Made by a program: the position numbers and the translations under genes. This document shows positions 11,775 to 25,590 of a DNA stretch of 64,000 nucleotides, piece by piece. Source of the stretch: Magicicada septendecula. Lineage: Eukaryota; Arthropoda; Insecta; Hemiptera; Cicadidae. The notes beneath the pieces were generated by a model. The model saw only the letters and a program-made list of their open reading frames with translations, was not told the DNA's origin and searched no databases. The stretch is from positions 439,871,080 to 439,935,079 of the forward strand of contig CM068373.1 of the NCBI GenBank assembly GCA_034769895.1, read 5' to 3'. Every line of letters begins with the position of its first letter. Position 1 is the stretch's first letter.

Positions 11775-12830
11775 TCCAGAATGATAGAAGAATGCTTGGA
11801 AGTAAATTTTATATTATTAATAATAATTTAATATTATTAAAAATTAAAGTTAATAGGATAAATTAGCAATAAGACAATGTAAAAACTATGAAGATATAAT
11901 TTAATATGTGAGTGAAGTGTTGTGTAGTGTGGATAGCAAATAGAAGGTTATGGAAGTTTATTCATATGTAATAAAGCATTGTCCTAGAAAATTCAAGAAT
12001 AAGGAAGTCAGTGAGCACGTGGTTGGTCCGGAATGTAATAGAATATATGGAAAATACGCCTACGCGCATATCGGCGGTGACGTCATTCGGCAGCGCCGCG
12101 GCATACATTGAGCAGTATTATAAAAGCAATAGCCAGTCTTCAACTAACTCTCTTAGAACACTATTAGAACCCTCTTAGAGCTCTCTTCTCTGAGAGTCTT
12201 CATACAGCACTCAGCGAAAGCAGTCGCGGTGGGCATCGTCCAGTCAACATCAATTCCAGGCAGTCCTTGGGCCCGTGGAGTCATGATAGCAGCGAGTGTC
12301 GGCAGGGAACAAATACGGAGTACGAGATAGTCGGCTACCGTTCCTGAGCTTCGTTTTGCTGATTGTGGCGGCTGGAAACGGACACCTAGAGCAAGGCAGT
12401 TCCTGGAGGCGGTTGCTGGAACGTGCAGCCAAGCCGACGGATCGCTGGAGGCCGGATCGAGATCGTCGACCGGGAGGACAGTGAAGACAACAGAACAGGG
12501 AAGCCAAATTTAAATAAATTTGTTGTCCAAGTATAAAGCTTTAAAGTGTAAAGTAAAAAGAACATTTATTTAAAATATAATTTTGTTTCAAGGAGACTTT
12601 GAACAGTTAAAAATTTACAGCACTGTTTAAATAAAGAGAACATTTATTTAAAATATATTTTCAAAGAAGATTTTGAACTTCAATAAATCAATTTTGTTTA
12701 AAATAACGAAAGCACATTTTGATATATTTGTGTGTAAAAGAAAAGGACAATAAATGTATGTATTTTCACTAATTGTGCATTCTTTCTGCAAGTCTGGTCT
12801 GGGCTATAACCTGTTACCTTGACAAAAAAG
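11775..12830 (+). promoter_or_regulatory. LTR-like block with TATA promoter (possible solo LTR)
   Basis: A GC-richer block has a palindromic CRE (TGACGTCA, 12,078-12,085), a TATA box (TATAAAAG, 12,119-12,126) and initiator-like TCAACT about 25 nt further on. These are followed by a CTCTTAG-rich leader and AATAAA signals in the 12.5-12.76 kb stretch. This order resembles U3-R-U5 of an insect LTR retrotransposon. Terminal TG/CA ends, a TSD and a partner LTR were not found, so a host promoter or another repeat remains possible. The short frames inside lack recognisable motifs. Confidence 0.4.
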
Positions 12831-13630
12831 AAAACATAAGAGCATTGAGTAGTTTAAGCGTGTCATTAATTTCAATGGAAACTTGTTGCAATGTTATTGT
12901 TGGAATTGCTAGCTGCTGGGCTGTTAGGCCGTGATCTACTGCTTGTAGACGTTTCGGTAGCACCGTCGGAGCTCATATTCAGTGTAGAAACGATTAACAC
13001 GTTGTTCGCCAATTCACACCAGTGGGCAGTACTGTTTTGAATATAAGCAGTAGACAGCACGGCAGATGGCAAATCCAACAATGTTAACGTCGGCCGCAAG
13101 GAATTGTTGCGATGTTCGTGTAGCCTACAGTTGAAATACTGTGCATGGTGTAGGCCTACTGCTGGTTGCAACTTTTAACATGGATGGCGGGGGTCATTGT
13201 ACAAACATATGGGAGCACGATAAATTTCTCCTCACAGTGTCTGACTGTCTCAATATGTAATCTTTAGTTGTCAAACATGGTTTCCAGTGTTATCGCTTCC
13301 AGTGCTGTAGGCAGTAGGCATAGGATTCTTACAGTTGAATTTTTACAGGGGAGGTATTGACAGTTGTCTGCAAGCGAGTGGGGAAATGGTGTTTAGTGCG
13401 GTCTGATTGGCTGAAACTATCACCGCAGCGTTGTCAACTCGTACTTGTTTATGCTTTACCACCTGCGCACACTAAATTGAATAGTAGGCCTAGTGTAGTT
13501 ACTTTTGTTTGATGTGATTGAAATTTAACTGTTTTAAATTACAATATTGTCATATTTTAGTGATATTTTTTAGAAATAAACTCTGAAAACTTATTACCAA
13601 GTGGTTCACATACTCGTTATTAAAAAACCT
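12831..13630. other. Unassigned stretch
   Basis: No coding or terminal-repeat signal identified. A minus-strand frame at 12,872-13,171 is Asn/Ser-rich without family motifs. Confidence 0.4.
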
Positions 13631-13634
13631 CACA

Positions 13635-13996
13635 GTGGCTTCAACTATTGTAATGAATAACAACCCTTATCACTCGGTTATATACGACAAAGCGCCGACA
13701 TTGCCTACACGTAAAGAAGAAATTATTCACTGGCTTCACCAACATAACACTTCTACCTCTGTTAACATGAAAAAAGCGAGCTGTTGGAGCTGGTATCAGG
13801 CTGTAAACCCCCATTTCCGGAATACGTAATTGACAAAGTAGAGGAAAAAGATGGCCATAAAGTAGTAAGATTGTCACCGTACCACTGTCATTTTAACCCC
13901 ATTGTGTTAATTTGGGCAGAAGTAAGGGGATACGTAGCAAGAAATAAGACTTCTACAGGAACAGAAACACGTGGTTACGAAGTGGCAATATGGTGA
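13635..13996 (+). pseudogene. DDE transposase C-terminal fragment (Tc1/IS630-like)
   Basis: Two plus-strand frames (13,635-13,829 and 13,784-13,996) together cover the end of a DDE_3-type transposase. The first contains NNNPYHS, the counterpart of the family's DNAPYHS, so the second catalytic Asp has become Asn. The second has VIDKVEEKDGHKVVRLSPYHC, then FNPIVLIWAEV, where the catalytic Glu of NPIELIWA is replaced by Val. The switch of frame, both active-site losses and the missing N-terminus mark it as a dead fragment. Confidence 0.75.
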
Positions 13997-15500
13997 TGAC
14001 GTCATCGCAACTGTCAATCCCTCTCCTGTAAAAATGACAGTATAGTTGCGTTATTAAAACAGCATAGCCTACACTCAATGGAGCGCCGACATAGTGTGCG
14101 GCGCGCACACAGGCGCTAGGTTAGTAAAGGCGCCAACAATTTCAAGCGAGGAGGAAATATTTGAAAAAAAAAGATTATTCGTTAAGTTAACTGAATGAAC
14201 CTTTTCGGTGCTCTGGACGTTATTCTCGCCAATTTTTTATGACTGTATAGTGCTTCTGACGTGGTAACTCGCACGTCATTTTAAATTGGTAAAGTGTTCT
14301 TAACGATTTCGAATGCCTATGGCTGTAACTAACGGGACTAGCATTAATACAAGGATACAAGGTTAATTGTTTATCGTTAGTTATGAACCAGCAACTGAAA
14401 CAAAGACAGTTTCATTCAGTGCGTCTGTGATATGTAAACGCTGCGATATTTGACAGTAGGCAGTTGCTTATTTTTTACTTGAGATTTTGTAACTGTTGCG
14501 ATAAGCGAACATTGTTGTGGGGAGTTTAATTATGTACCAAAAAATATTTAATATTTTTGTTTTTATAAAACTCTAAGTTTAACTGTTAATTTACTTAAAA
14601 CTATATAGGGTGCAATTGGCAAATGATTTTCTTGACAAATAACATAAATTGCTTTATTTTCTTCCAAATTATTTTGGATGTTTTTGTTTTGTACCCTTCA
14701 TGTATGTTTATTGGTTTTTATACAATTTTTTTGTAATTCCTGGTGTTTGTTCAATGAACTTATACTTAATATATTTTGTATTTCATTTGTACTCAGTGAT
14801 ACGTTTTTATACAGTGATTTTTATTTGGGGCGGAGGGTATAAGGGGCGCCGGACACTACTGACGCACCTCTGCATACACTTGTTAATTTTTATCTTTTTT
14901 CACTATGGTACTCTGCATTAGTTGAAAAGTGAAAATAAATATATGCCCATTTTTTTGAAGTTATACAATGAGAATAATTCTGGATAGCTGTCTAAAATAA
15001 TATTAAGAATTTTTTGTATTATTTTTGATTGAAACGTAATGTGTGTTTGTTGCTGTTACATGATTTAAATGTTAAAAAAAACATTTTACATATTTCTTTT
15101 ATGGAAAGCACAAGGGAGTAAAACAGAAATAGTGCTTGAGTCACCAGTTATCCCTAAATAACAGTTTGAATTGTAAAATTCCAACCTAATTTTTATAATA
15201 GATTACTACAAAAATAGAGACTGACTGAGCAGTTGTGAAAAAAAAACGCTTGATTTTGATTTCGTTTTCCGTGTTTATCATTTGGACGGGGTACCCTTGG
15301 ACAAAATTCGGAAATACAGATATTAAACACACTGCCGAATAAGGCAATGGATTAATCAAGCGTCCTATGTTCATAGAATGAATGTTTTATATATTTTTTT
15401 TCGGTTTTTTACGGCTGCGGCGGCCGGTGTGTCCTGAGGAAGGGGAGGCTGGGGAGGGTACGAGACAGTCAGTCATACCCACCCCCGGACACACGTTATT
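13997..15500. other. Unassigned AT-rich stretch
   Basis: No gene recognised. Features are a TGACGTCA palindrome immediately after the transposase fragment (13,996-14,003) and GC-rich patches near 14,825 and 15,410-15,490. A hydrophobic open frame at 14,649-14,921 lacks family motifs and is probably chance in T-rich sequence. Confidence 0.4.
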
Positions 15501-15509
15501 TCACTCTTA

Positions 15510-15880
15510 AGTATTGTAGAGCTATCTGACTTTAACAGCGTTTGAAAGCTGTGATGAATTTACTTGTAAGCCTTAATCAGACCATACAGTCTTGTTTGTG
15601 CTTAACAGTAAGCAGAGCCAGCATAATATCTTCGAATTTACCCCACTACCGCATAGCCATTTATGTTGGTTGTACAATGACGACTGGAAAGTTCTAGATT
15701 TGTTTTTGTCCCTTTTAAGAAATACAAATTTTGCGGTAGGTCGACCAGTTTTCAGCATTTCATTTCTCTCAAAGTCACTCAACCGGGAAAATTGTTTATT
15801 CAGTAGAATTGTAATAATGCATTTGTTCGATACTGCAATATCACTTTCATTTTCTTCTGCTAAATCAATTTTGTCCTCGT
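15510..15880 (-). pseudogene. hAT transposase N-terminal (TTF zinc finger) fragment
   Basis: The minus strand from about 15,870 to 15,573 reads LLNKQFSRLSDFERNEMLKTGRPTAKF, then CWLCLLL and TVWSD. It follows the N-terminus of the hAT transposase at 54,216 (TQFAQLPYEDKLQIVKIGRPQP, then CWACLLF, SPWNKTG). After a stop the similarity seems to continue to about 15,510. The rest of the transposase is absent. The fragment abuts a CA microsatellite, whose translation artificially lengthens the frame. Confidence 0.7.
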
Positions 15881-15920
15881 AGTGGAGATCACAAACACAC
15901 GCCAAGAAGAGATAAACAAT

Positions 15921-18413
<2,493 letters not shown>

Positions 18414-18418
18414 AAGTT
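18414..18418. repeat. Target-site duplication AAGTT (left)
   Basis: AAGTT here and at 29,951-29,955 flanks the gypsy element. Because the LTR may instead start at the last T, a 4-bp AAGT duplication is equally possible. Confidence 0.85.
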
Positions 18419-21085
18419 ACGACATTATATTTCATGCAGATTTAATAATTGCATAAATTAATTATTCCATTAATTATATAAATTTTTATCTGTATTTATG
18501 ATAGTGTTGTCGGTACGAACTTTGTCGTACTTATGTGTATTTAGCCCTGTAGTTGGACGCCATATACGGCTGTATATGTAGTTTGTTATGCCCCACGTTC
18601 TTTGGGAGCCATATACGAATGTATATTTATGCAGATTTATTTGCATAAATTAATTAATTAAATAAATTTTGCTTATTGTCCCGCGTTTGGGCATCATGTA
18701 CAAATATACATGTATTATGCAAATTTATTAATTGCATAATCTAATTGAATTTTTAATTGTATAAAATTTACTCTTGGTTACAATTATCTACTAGAATTTG
18801 CTTCCTCGTGTCACGTGTTGGGATACCATATGCAACTGTAATATATTTTATGTTTGTCTCTACTTGCATAGATTAGTTAAAATTATTCAAAGGAGTTTTC
18901 ATAAATGTAAGTTTTTATTACGGATCTTGTTTACTGCTCCAGGACGGGCATGCCATATCTGATGATACACTCTGATATCACTGAGCCATAATACGCCCCG
19001 CGTGCTGGAGCACCATATGTAAACAGGTGTTTTGGGTGAATAACAATCATCTGACTCAGACACTATTAATTTTCGTAAACAATACAAATTTAATTTTTAT
19101 AAACGATACAAATTTATTATATGTTTTCAATATCATTTAAATACTGAATAAAGTTAGCGTTTCTAGACAACATATCAAATACACAATGCTGTTATATTAT
19201 CTCTACGTTATGAACATCTACAAAATCAATAAAGACTAATTAATTAATGACCATATAAATTTCAATATATCCTACTCTATGGATTCATATTTCTCAATTT
19301 GCGTTACTTTTGAGCAATTAAATATATGTATATTCAACAATTAAATAAATGTATATTCTACTCAGTGGCGAGTTCTTTTTGAGTGGCAGGACAGTGGCGA
19401 CCTAATCTAATGTTACATGAATGATAATAATTTACTTGTTGTTTGTATCCAAATTGCGGTGATTAACTGCGTCGTACCTCTCCTCCTACGAAGAAATCCA
19501 GGCTGAAGATACGCCAATTAAATTACACTTGACACTTCGTCACGACACTATTTGTCCCACATTTTATCCGGATACTCGCATGAACGATAATGACTAATTG
19601 CGTTAACTCGAATATGACTTCATCGTCTAAAACACTTTGCGTGTAGGTTCTTTGTCACTTTTGATGTACGCGTGCAATAGTTTATGCTGCGTTTAACTAG
19701 AGCGATTGTACCATTTATACTGTATTCACAATGCAAATATAATTGGTTTTAATTGCATTTTAGTGAGTTAAGAACGTGGCACAATCTTACTATATTGTTT
19801 CATGTCACTTATGTCACGGTAATGTGATATTGTCAATACCTTATCACTCGCATTAGATTCATAAAAACGAGATTTTTATGATCACAAAGTCTGATCGTAC
19901 TTAACTCGACGTTGTCATAGTATTTGGTCACGGGTTAGTCCTACAGTTTTACATAGTCTCTGATACACTCCCGAACAATCTCTCTGCTCGTATCAATACA
20001 CTTTGCTACCGTCCATCTGAAAGACTTTGGCTGGTTTATACCGAAATAGAATTGACTGACAAAAATTAGAATACGACCGAACTGAGACTGAACTCTCCAA
20101 ATCGACCGAACTGAGATTAAAATAGACTGACTGACTGATTTTTATAGACTGACTTAAATTGTTTGAAAATTGGAAATCGACTGAACTCTTCTTCTCTGCG
20201 AACACCTTATTTTATTACTTCAGCAACACGACTCCCTCCACGGATGTCATACCCTTACCACAATCACTGTCATGATTGGTTTCTCGCATCAGATTCTGCG
20301 AAGGCTCCTCCTGGATACTCCGGCTGGGGTCACTAGTCTACTTCCCATTCGCTCTTCACCCTTGTCTCCATGTTGACGTCTTCTTTACACCCGCCTTTGC
20401 CGAATTCCTTGCTCTTGATAGGTCAGCCAAGACCCCTCTCTAAAAGTCTTGCTGTCCACACCACCTCCCCGTATGACGACGGACCTAATTACACGGTTGT
20501 CTGTTATGTGATTGTCTTACGTTCCCAAGTGTCCTTTCTAAGCGATTTCCTTTCCGCACATGTGTGTACCATAACCCGGGTGTGTCGAATCGCCGTATTG
20601 TCCTCGACTTCCCTTGTTACGTTCACACGCTGATGGTGGTCATCTTCCAGGAACTAACATCTGTTCTGCAGCCTTACAAGATGCTCCGTATGTCGTGCCA
20701 GTAAGCAAGTTTCCCGCTGTGCAGCTATATATAAGTTCCTTTGTACTTAACTGCATCCGCTCTTAGACTGCTTTTGTGGAAAATGTTATGTCCATGTGCA
20801 GCCGCTAACTCACACGTATACGTCGAAAATGTTGGCGTCCCCTTAGTACACTCCTTGCCGGTAGTTGTGATGAACTGACACCGTCTTTTGTTTCTTTGTT
20901 ATTGTCGCCACTTGCGCTTATGTCGTTCATCCATGTCCAACATCTGTTATGTGCCAAGGCGTTGTCCTTCTTAAATCATTGTCTAACGGCGGCCGTTTGG
21001 CTATACCATGCATCACTCTTGACAGTTGACGCCCGCTACAGTGCCGTTTACGCAAAAAAAAATTCTCTGCCGTAATTGCTTTACA
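18419..21085 (-). repeat. 3' LTR of the gypsy element (left copy)
   Basis: Read on the minus strand the LTR starts TGTAAAGC and ends ATGTCGT. At 2.67 kb it is unusually long for an insect gypsy element. A TATATATA box (20,726-20,733) and an AATAAA-type signal (about 20,212-20,217) suggest U3 of about 350 bp, R of about 0.5 kb and a U5 near 1.8 kb; these limits are inferred. The U5 end carries the PBS-like array at 18,544-19,020. The small open frames in the LTR occur identically in both copies and have no family motifs. Confidence 0.95.
18435..19020 (-). repeat. Array of decayed tRNA-Lys PBS-like units inside the LTR U5
   Basis: Six blocks resemble the tRNA-Lys(CUU) 3' end followed by CCATATACG, the same junction seen once at the real PBS: 18,544-18,570, 18,590-18,617, 18,678-18,701, 18,808-18,838, 18,936-18,960 and 18,994-19,020. 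The second block retains GCCCCACGTT, ten bases of the tRNA that the real PBS no longer matches. Related AT-rich spacers (ATGCAGATTTA ... TTGCATAAATTAATT) recur between several blocks. The same array is present in the right LTR at +8,865. Confidence 0.7.
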
Positions 21086-21098
21086 GAGTCCCCAATTT
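21086..21098 (-). promoter_or_regulatory. Polypurine tract candidate of the gypsy element
   Basis: On the minus strand AAATTGGGGACTC directly precedes the 3' LTR start TGTAAAGC. This is the position of the polypurine tract that primes plus-strand DNA. It is only partly purine, so its exact limits are uncertain. Confidence 0.6.
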
Positions 21099-22316
21099 GA
21101 GTTCATTGATGAGTCCCGAATCAAGGAATCGCAAATTAATGCCCTTGCTGAAGTTTCATCAATGGTCATTCTTCATTGAAAAGAGTGTAGTCACTAAAGA
21201 TCATCTTCCACATGAAAGAGTGTAGTGTCACTTACCCTTTCCTTCCCCCTTTTTCAACACTGTCTGTCATTATTACACCACTGTCGTTCATAACCTTGAT
21301 ACTGAATTTATTGCTCGCTTGTTTGAGATTATGAATCCATTTACAGATTTTCTAGTAATTATATGGTTAAGTTAATATTCATTTACATGTTCTATATCTA
21401 CAAAATCCCTTCCTTTTAGGAAAATAAAGTAAAAGAATATTCTTTTGTTGCTAACTAGTTATCACATTTTTTTTTTTCGTTTAGGTTTTTAATATTTATA
21501 TGCATTACTCCTAAATAATCTATTGGCTAAAATTTACATTTTGTTGACAAGCGTTCGACCAACTTGGTTACAACAAAAGAAAACACAATAAGCTTAAGTA
21601 TTAATGATAACCTATTCACTCTAATTATCCTTGGTTAGGTTTTCCAAAGATTATATTACAATTTGATTTACGCTAAATTTTACACATATAAACAGTAATA
21701 CTGTACTTCTTATGCGTATCAAAAAAAATTTTCTTCCCCTAAAATTCTACAATTTCTCAACAAAATCTCATTTCAATTGAACAAAACTTTATTTACATTC
21801 CCCTTTTGTTTGAACTTGACAACTATCACACTATAATTCTCATGAAAGTTTTTTACGATTACACAATCTATAATAAATGATTTTTTTTTTTATTTTACAT
21901 TCTTGTAATTTATTACTGCTTGTTGTACATTCCAATAATTTATAGCTAATTATTTCAAATGATTAAGTAACAAACCTTTGTTTACTTTCTCTTATCGATT
22001 ACTATCTTATCACGTACATTATTCAAAATTTTACCATGAAACAAGACATTTAAATTTTTACAAATTAGTCTATGATTTCACTACTAACTATAACACAATG
22101 ACATAGTTCTTGATTTATTTACAAAGACAATTCTATCTCTTAGCTAAGCAAACTTGAATGGTTTGTTTTTTATTACCGTTAGAGGCGTTACGCTTTCCTC
22201 TAACTTCTCCCCACTTAGCCGTTGAGTAGTTTGCCTTTTCCCTTCTTTACGTAACATAAACGCACGTCTTGTCCTTAAATAATTTGATGTATTATTTATC
22301 ACGTTGATTTCTTTCT
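21099..22316 (-). other. Non-coding 3' region of the gypsy element
   Basis: About 1.2 kb between the pol stop and the 3' LTR has no frame longer than 60 codons. Some gypsy elements carry an envelope gene here; none is visible, and no relic was recognised. The sequence is AT-rich. Confidence 0.7.
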
Positions 22317-24091
22317 TTAATCTCTTTCCTTTCGGGAATGATAAGCTTTTAACTGTCTTATGTTAAATCTGCCGCGTATTTTCTGTTCATCGCTGCATTC
22401 AACCAAGATATATGTAGCTTCCCCTAAGACCTGTTTCACCTTATAGGGTCCACAATATAATTCACAAAATTTGTCAATTTTCTTCTGCATGGCATCCGAT
22501 TGGCAATATGTCCTTACCAATACTAGATCTCCCAATTTAAATTTGGTAATTTTGTTATCCTCGTTCATTTTCTTTGCGTGTTTCTCTCTCTTCAGCTTCA
22601 TCTTCACGAAGATTTGGCGGTTGTCCGTTATGCTATGTTCATGTATTTCTTGGTTTAAGTACTTTTCCCAAACGCGTGCTGGTCTCCTACCAAACTGCGC
22701 TTCGTATGGTGTTACTTCAATGGTGTCGTGATACGTTTCATTAATGCAGCTTTCGATTGTTGTAATGAAACGTGACCACTTAGTGTGTTGTTCGCCGACG
22801 AATATACGGAACATGTTTCCTAATTGTCGATTAATACGTTCGGCAAGGTTGGCGCACGGGTTGCGAATGGCAGTGTACTTCGGTTGTATTTGAAGTTCAC
22901 TCAATCCTTCCACCCATTGTTTCGATGTGAACTGCGTCGCATTGTCCGTTAATATTGCTTTCGGTTTTACAACTTCTTCGATGTATTGTCGGACTCTCCT
23001 GATAGTTGCGGCCGTTGTTGCCCTTCTCAACGTGTATAACTTCACGTATTTTGTAAAGTTATCAACCATGACGAAGATGTATTTGACGCCACCCGTCGAT
23101 ACCGGTAACGGTCCGTAATAATCCCCGCTAATGAGTTCTCCTTTCTCTGATGGTAAAATTGGTATCGTTCCGCCAAACAGATTCCTATTTTGGCTATCCT
23201 TGCAACGTTGACATTTGTCACAAGTTTTTACGTACTCTTTAATTTTCCTTGACATTTTGTCAAATGTGAAACTCTCCTGTAACAGTTTGGTACATTTCTT
23301 ACCTCCTAAATGGCCGTACATCTGGTGTATTTCGGAGATGATTATGTCCGTAATACTCTCTGGCACGTATAATTTCCATTTGTTCTTACACTTTCTATAC
23401 AATTTGTTATCAACATACTTATAAAACTTACACATATCATTTTCATTACCATTATCTAGATTACCTATAATAGATCCTAACTTCGTATCCTCCTTCTGGA
23501 ATTTTCCTATGTCTCTTATCATACTACATACGTCTTTCTTCATTTTTATAGTTACCTGATTTATCTGGTATTCAAAGTTCTCATCAACTTGGTCCTCTTC
23601 CGTTGCATCTTCTGGATATCGGCTGAGTATGTCGGCCACTACATTCTCTTTACCTTTACAGTGAAGGATGTTAAAGTTATATTCTTGTATGGATAGGATC
23701 CACCTAGTTATCCTGGAGTTGTTTAGATGGCATTTATGCATGAAAGTGAGTGCTTTATTATCAGTTATAATCGTTAATGGTTGACCCAAGATATATATTC
23801 GAAACTTCTCTAAACATCTGACAATGCTTAAGAGTTCCTTTTCAGTCGTGAAATAGTTCTTTTCCGCACCCTTAAAAGTTTTACTCGTGTAGGCAATTAC
23901 ACCCACATTCCCCTCTTCATCCAACTGATACAGTTGTCCACCGTAGGCGTATTTACTCGCATCGCATTGAAGAAAATATCGTTGGTTGACTTTCGGAAAT
24001 TTTAATATAACCGTTTCAATAAATAAATCCTTTACTTCCTTGAAGCATCGATCTAGTTCTGATGTCCATATAAACCTTTTATTTTTTTTTT
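22317..24091 (-). CDS. pol: gypsy pol, 3' part: RNase H and integrase
   Basis: The frame is open from the A10 run near 24,091 down to the stop at 22,317; counting here starts at its first ATG (23,924). RNase H shows the end of the domain, with TDNKAL at residues 54-59. Integrase follows: an HHCC zinc-binding motif (H200, H205, C235, C238) and catalytic D268, D327 and E362 with about 35 residues between the last two. The tail fits a chromatin/DNA-binding C-terminus but no chromodomain is evident. The product would be the element's reverse-transcription and integration enzymes. It lies one frame away from the RT-encoding part, requiring a +1 shift. Confidence 0.93.
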
Positions 24092-25590
24092 AATAAATCC
24101 AGTAATGGTTGAATCGTTTCTGCATACTTAGCAGTAAATCTATTATAAAAGTTAGTCAATCCTAAGAATCCTTTCAATTGCTTCTGGTTTCTCGGAACTG
24201 GGAAATTTCTGATCGCAGCAACCTTTTCTTCTGTTGCTTGAACTCCTTCTGTAGTTAAGCGATACCCTAGGTAGGCGATTTCTTGACGAAAGAATTGCGA
24301 TTTATCGAGGTTAATCGTTAGGTTTGCTCTGCGTAGATTGCTTAATAATAAATTCAAATGTACCATATGCGTCTTGACGTCGTTCGAGTAACAAAGACAG
24401 TCGTCAACATAGATGATTGTGTTTTCCTTCACCGGATCTTCAAGTGCCATGTCTAGTCCTCTCGTCAGAGCGGCAGAACTGGTGCTTAATCCGAATGGTG
24501 TTACTGTATATCTATAACATTTCCCCTCATACATGAAAGCAGTGTAATCGCGACAACATTCCTTTAGTGGCACCTGCCAAAAACTGCTGGTTAAATCCAC
24601 TGTGGACAGGTACTTCATTCTACCGCACCTTGCTAAAATCTCTTGGATAGGAGTTGGTCCTTCATAGTCGGGAATGGTAACACTATTGATTTTTCGTGCG
24701 TCCAAACACAGCCTGACGTTTCCGTCTTTCTTTATTACGGCGACCATTGGATTAATAAATGGGCTATTTCCCCTCTCAATTACACCGTGTTTCAACATTT
24801 TGTTGATTTCGGCATCAACTCTTTGCTTGTATGCAAGTGGAATTGGCCACCCGCGTTGGAAATAAGGCGTGTTGTCCGTTACTTTAAATTCATGCTGATA
24901 GCATTCCATTCTCCCTGGACTCTCCCGAAATAAACTTTTATTATTCATTAAGACTTCTCTCAGATCTTCTAACGTTTCCTCATCCACACCTGTTATGTTG
25001 TCCACTTTCGCGTTTATTTTCTTCTCGATTTCATCCTCTTCTTCTGCTTCTACTACTTCCATGTGTATAATGGGTATGCTGACATTTTGTTCTTCCTCTC
25101 TTCCTCTAAATTCGACGACTCCCTTTTCCACGTCAATCAAACATTTTTCATCTTTCATAAAGCTAATACCTAATATACAATTTCTAATTAAATTTGGAAT
25201 AATTAAAAATACGCAGTCTATCTTGATATCACAAATGTAAATGTCACATAAGATTTGTTTCCGTACAAGCTTAGACTTACTACCTACTGCACTAATAATC
25301 AGTGTATTAGTCATGCTTAATTCCTCATATGGTTCTAAATAATGTTTATTTTGGTTGAACCATTCTTCTGATAACGCATTTATCGCGCTCCCAGTATCCA
25401 ATAAGGCAAGGACCGTAATATTATTATTGAACTTAATTAATATTTCTGGACACTTAGAAATCCGTTGTTCGAATCTTAATTCATCTTCATAAGTTAATTC
25501 ATTTCTAAGATCTGGTAATAGTATGTTGGTTTCGTGAAGTCGGTTCTTGGTCAGTACATCGGCTATCTCATTGTATGGTAGGGTTAATTT
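24079..25590 (-). CDS. pol: gypsy pol, 5' part: protease and reverse transcriptase
   Basis: The frame is open from the gag terminus at about 25,590 to a stop at 24,079. No ATG is needed, because it is in the -1 frame relative to gag, consistent with a Gag-Pol frameshift at the A10 run. The aspartic protease active site DTGS follows the first 60 or so codons (just before 25,390). RT follows with the typical DLTSSFWQV and TPFGL blocks. The catalytic YVDD lies near 24,400-24,411, and the thumb/connection FLGLTNFYNRF lies near the end. The frame then closes with Lys codons and a stop inside an A10 run (24,082-24,091). One base fewer would join it to the RNase H/integrase frame. Confidence 0.93.
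   Translation of the reverse strand, partial: KLTLPYNEIADVLTKNRLHETNILLPDLRNELTYEDELRFEQRISKCPEILIKFNNNITVLALLDTGSAINALSEEWFNQNKHYLEPYEELSMTNTLIISAVGSKSKLVRKQILCDIYICDIKIDCVFLIIPNLIRNCILGISFMKDEKCLIDVEKGVVEFRGREEEQNVSIPIIHMEVVEAEEEDEIEKKINAKVDNITGVDEETLEDLREVLMNNKSLFRESPGRMECYQHEFKVTDNTPYFQRGWPIPLAYKQRVDAEINKMLKHGVIERGNSPFINPMVAVIKKDGNVRLCLDARKINSVTIPDYEGPTPIQEILARCGRMKYLSTVDLTSSFWQVPLKECCRDYTAFMYEGKCYRYTVTPFGLSTSSAALTRGLDMALEDPVKENTIIYVDDCLCYSNDVKTHMVHLNLLLSNLRRANLTINLDKSQFFRQEIAYLGYRLTTEGVQATEEKVAAIRNFPVPRNQKQLKGFLGLTNFYNRFTAKYAETIQPLLDLLKKK

Noticed and set aside
18899-20633. Small open frames inside the gypsy LTR, repeated exactly in the other LTR
   Set aside because: Their duplication follows from the LTR duplication and they carry no family motif, so they are not evidence of genes.
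21099-22316. Envelope gene of the gypsy element
   Set aside because: No open frame above 60 codons and no recognisable motif between pol and the 3' LTR.
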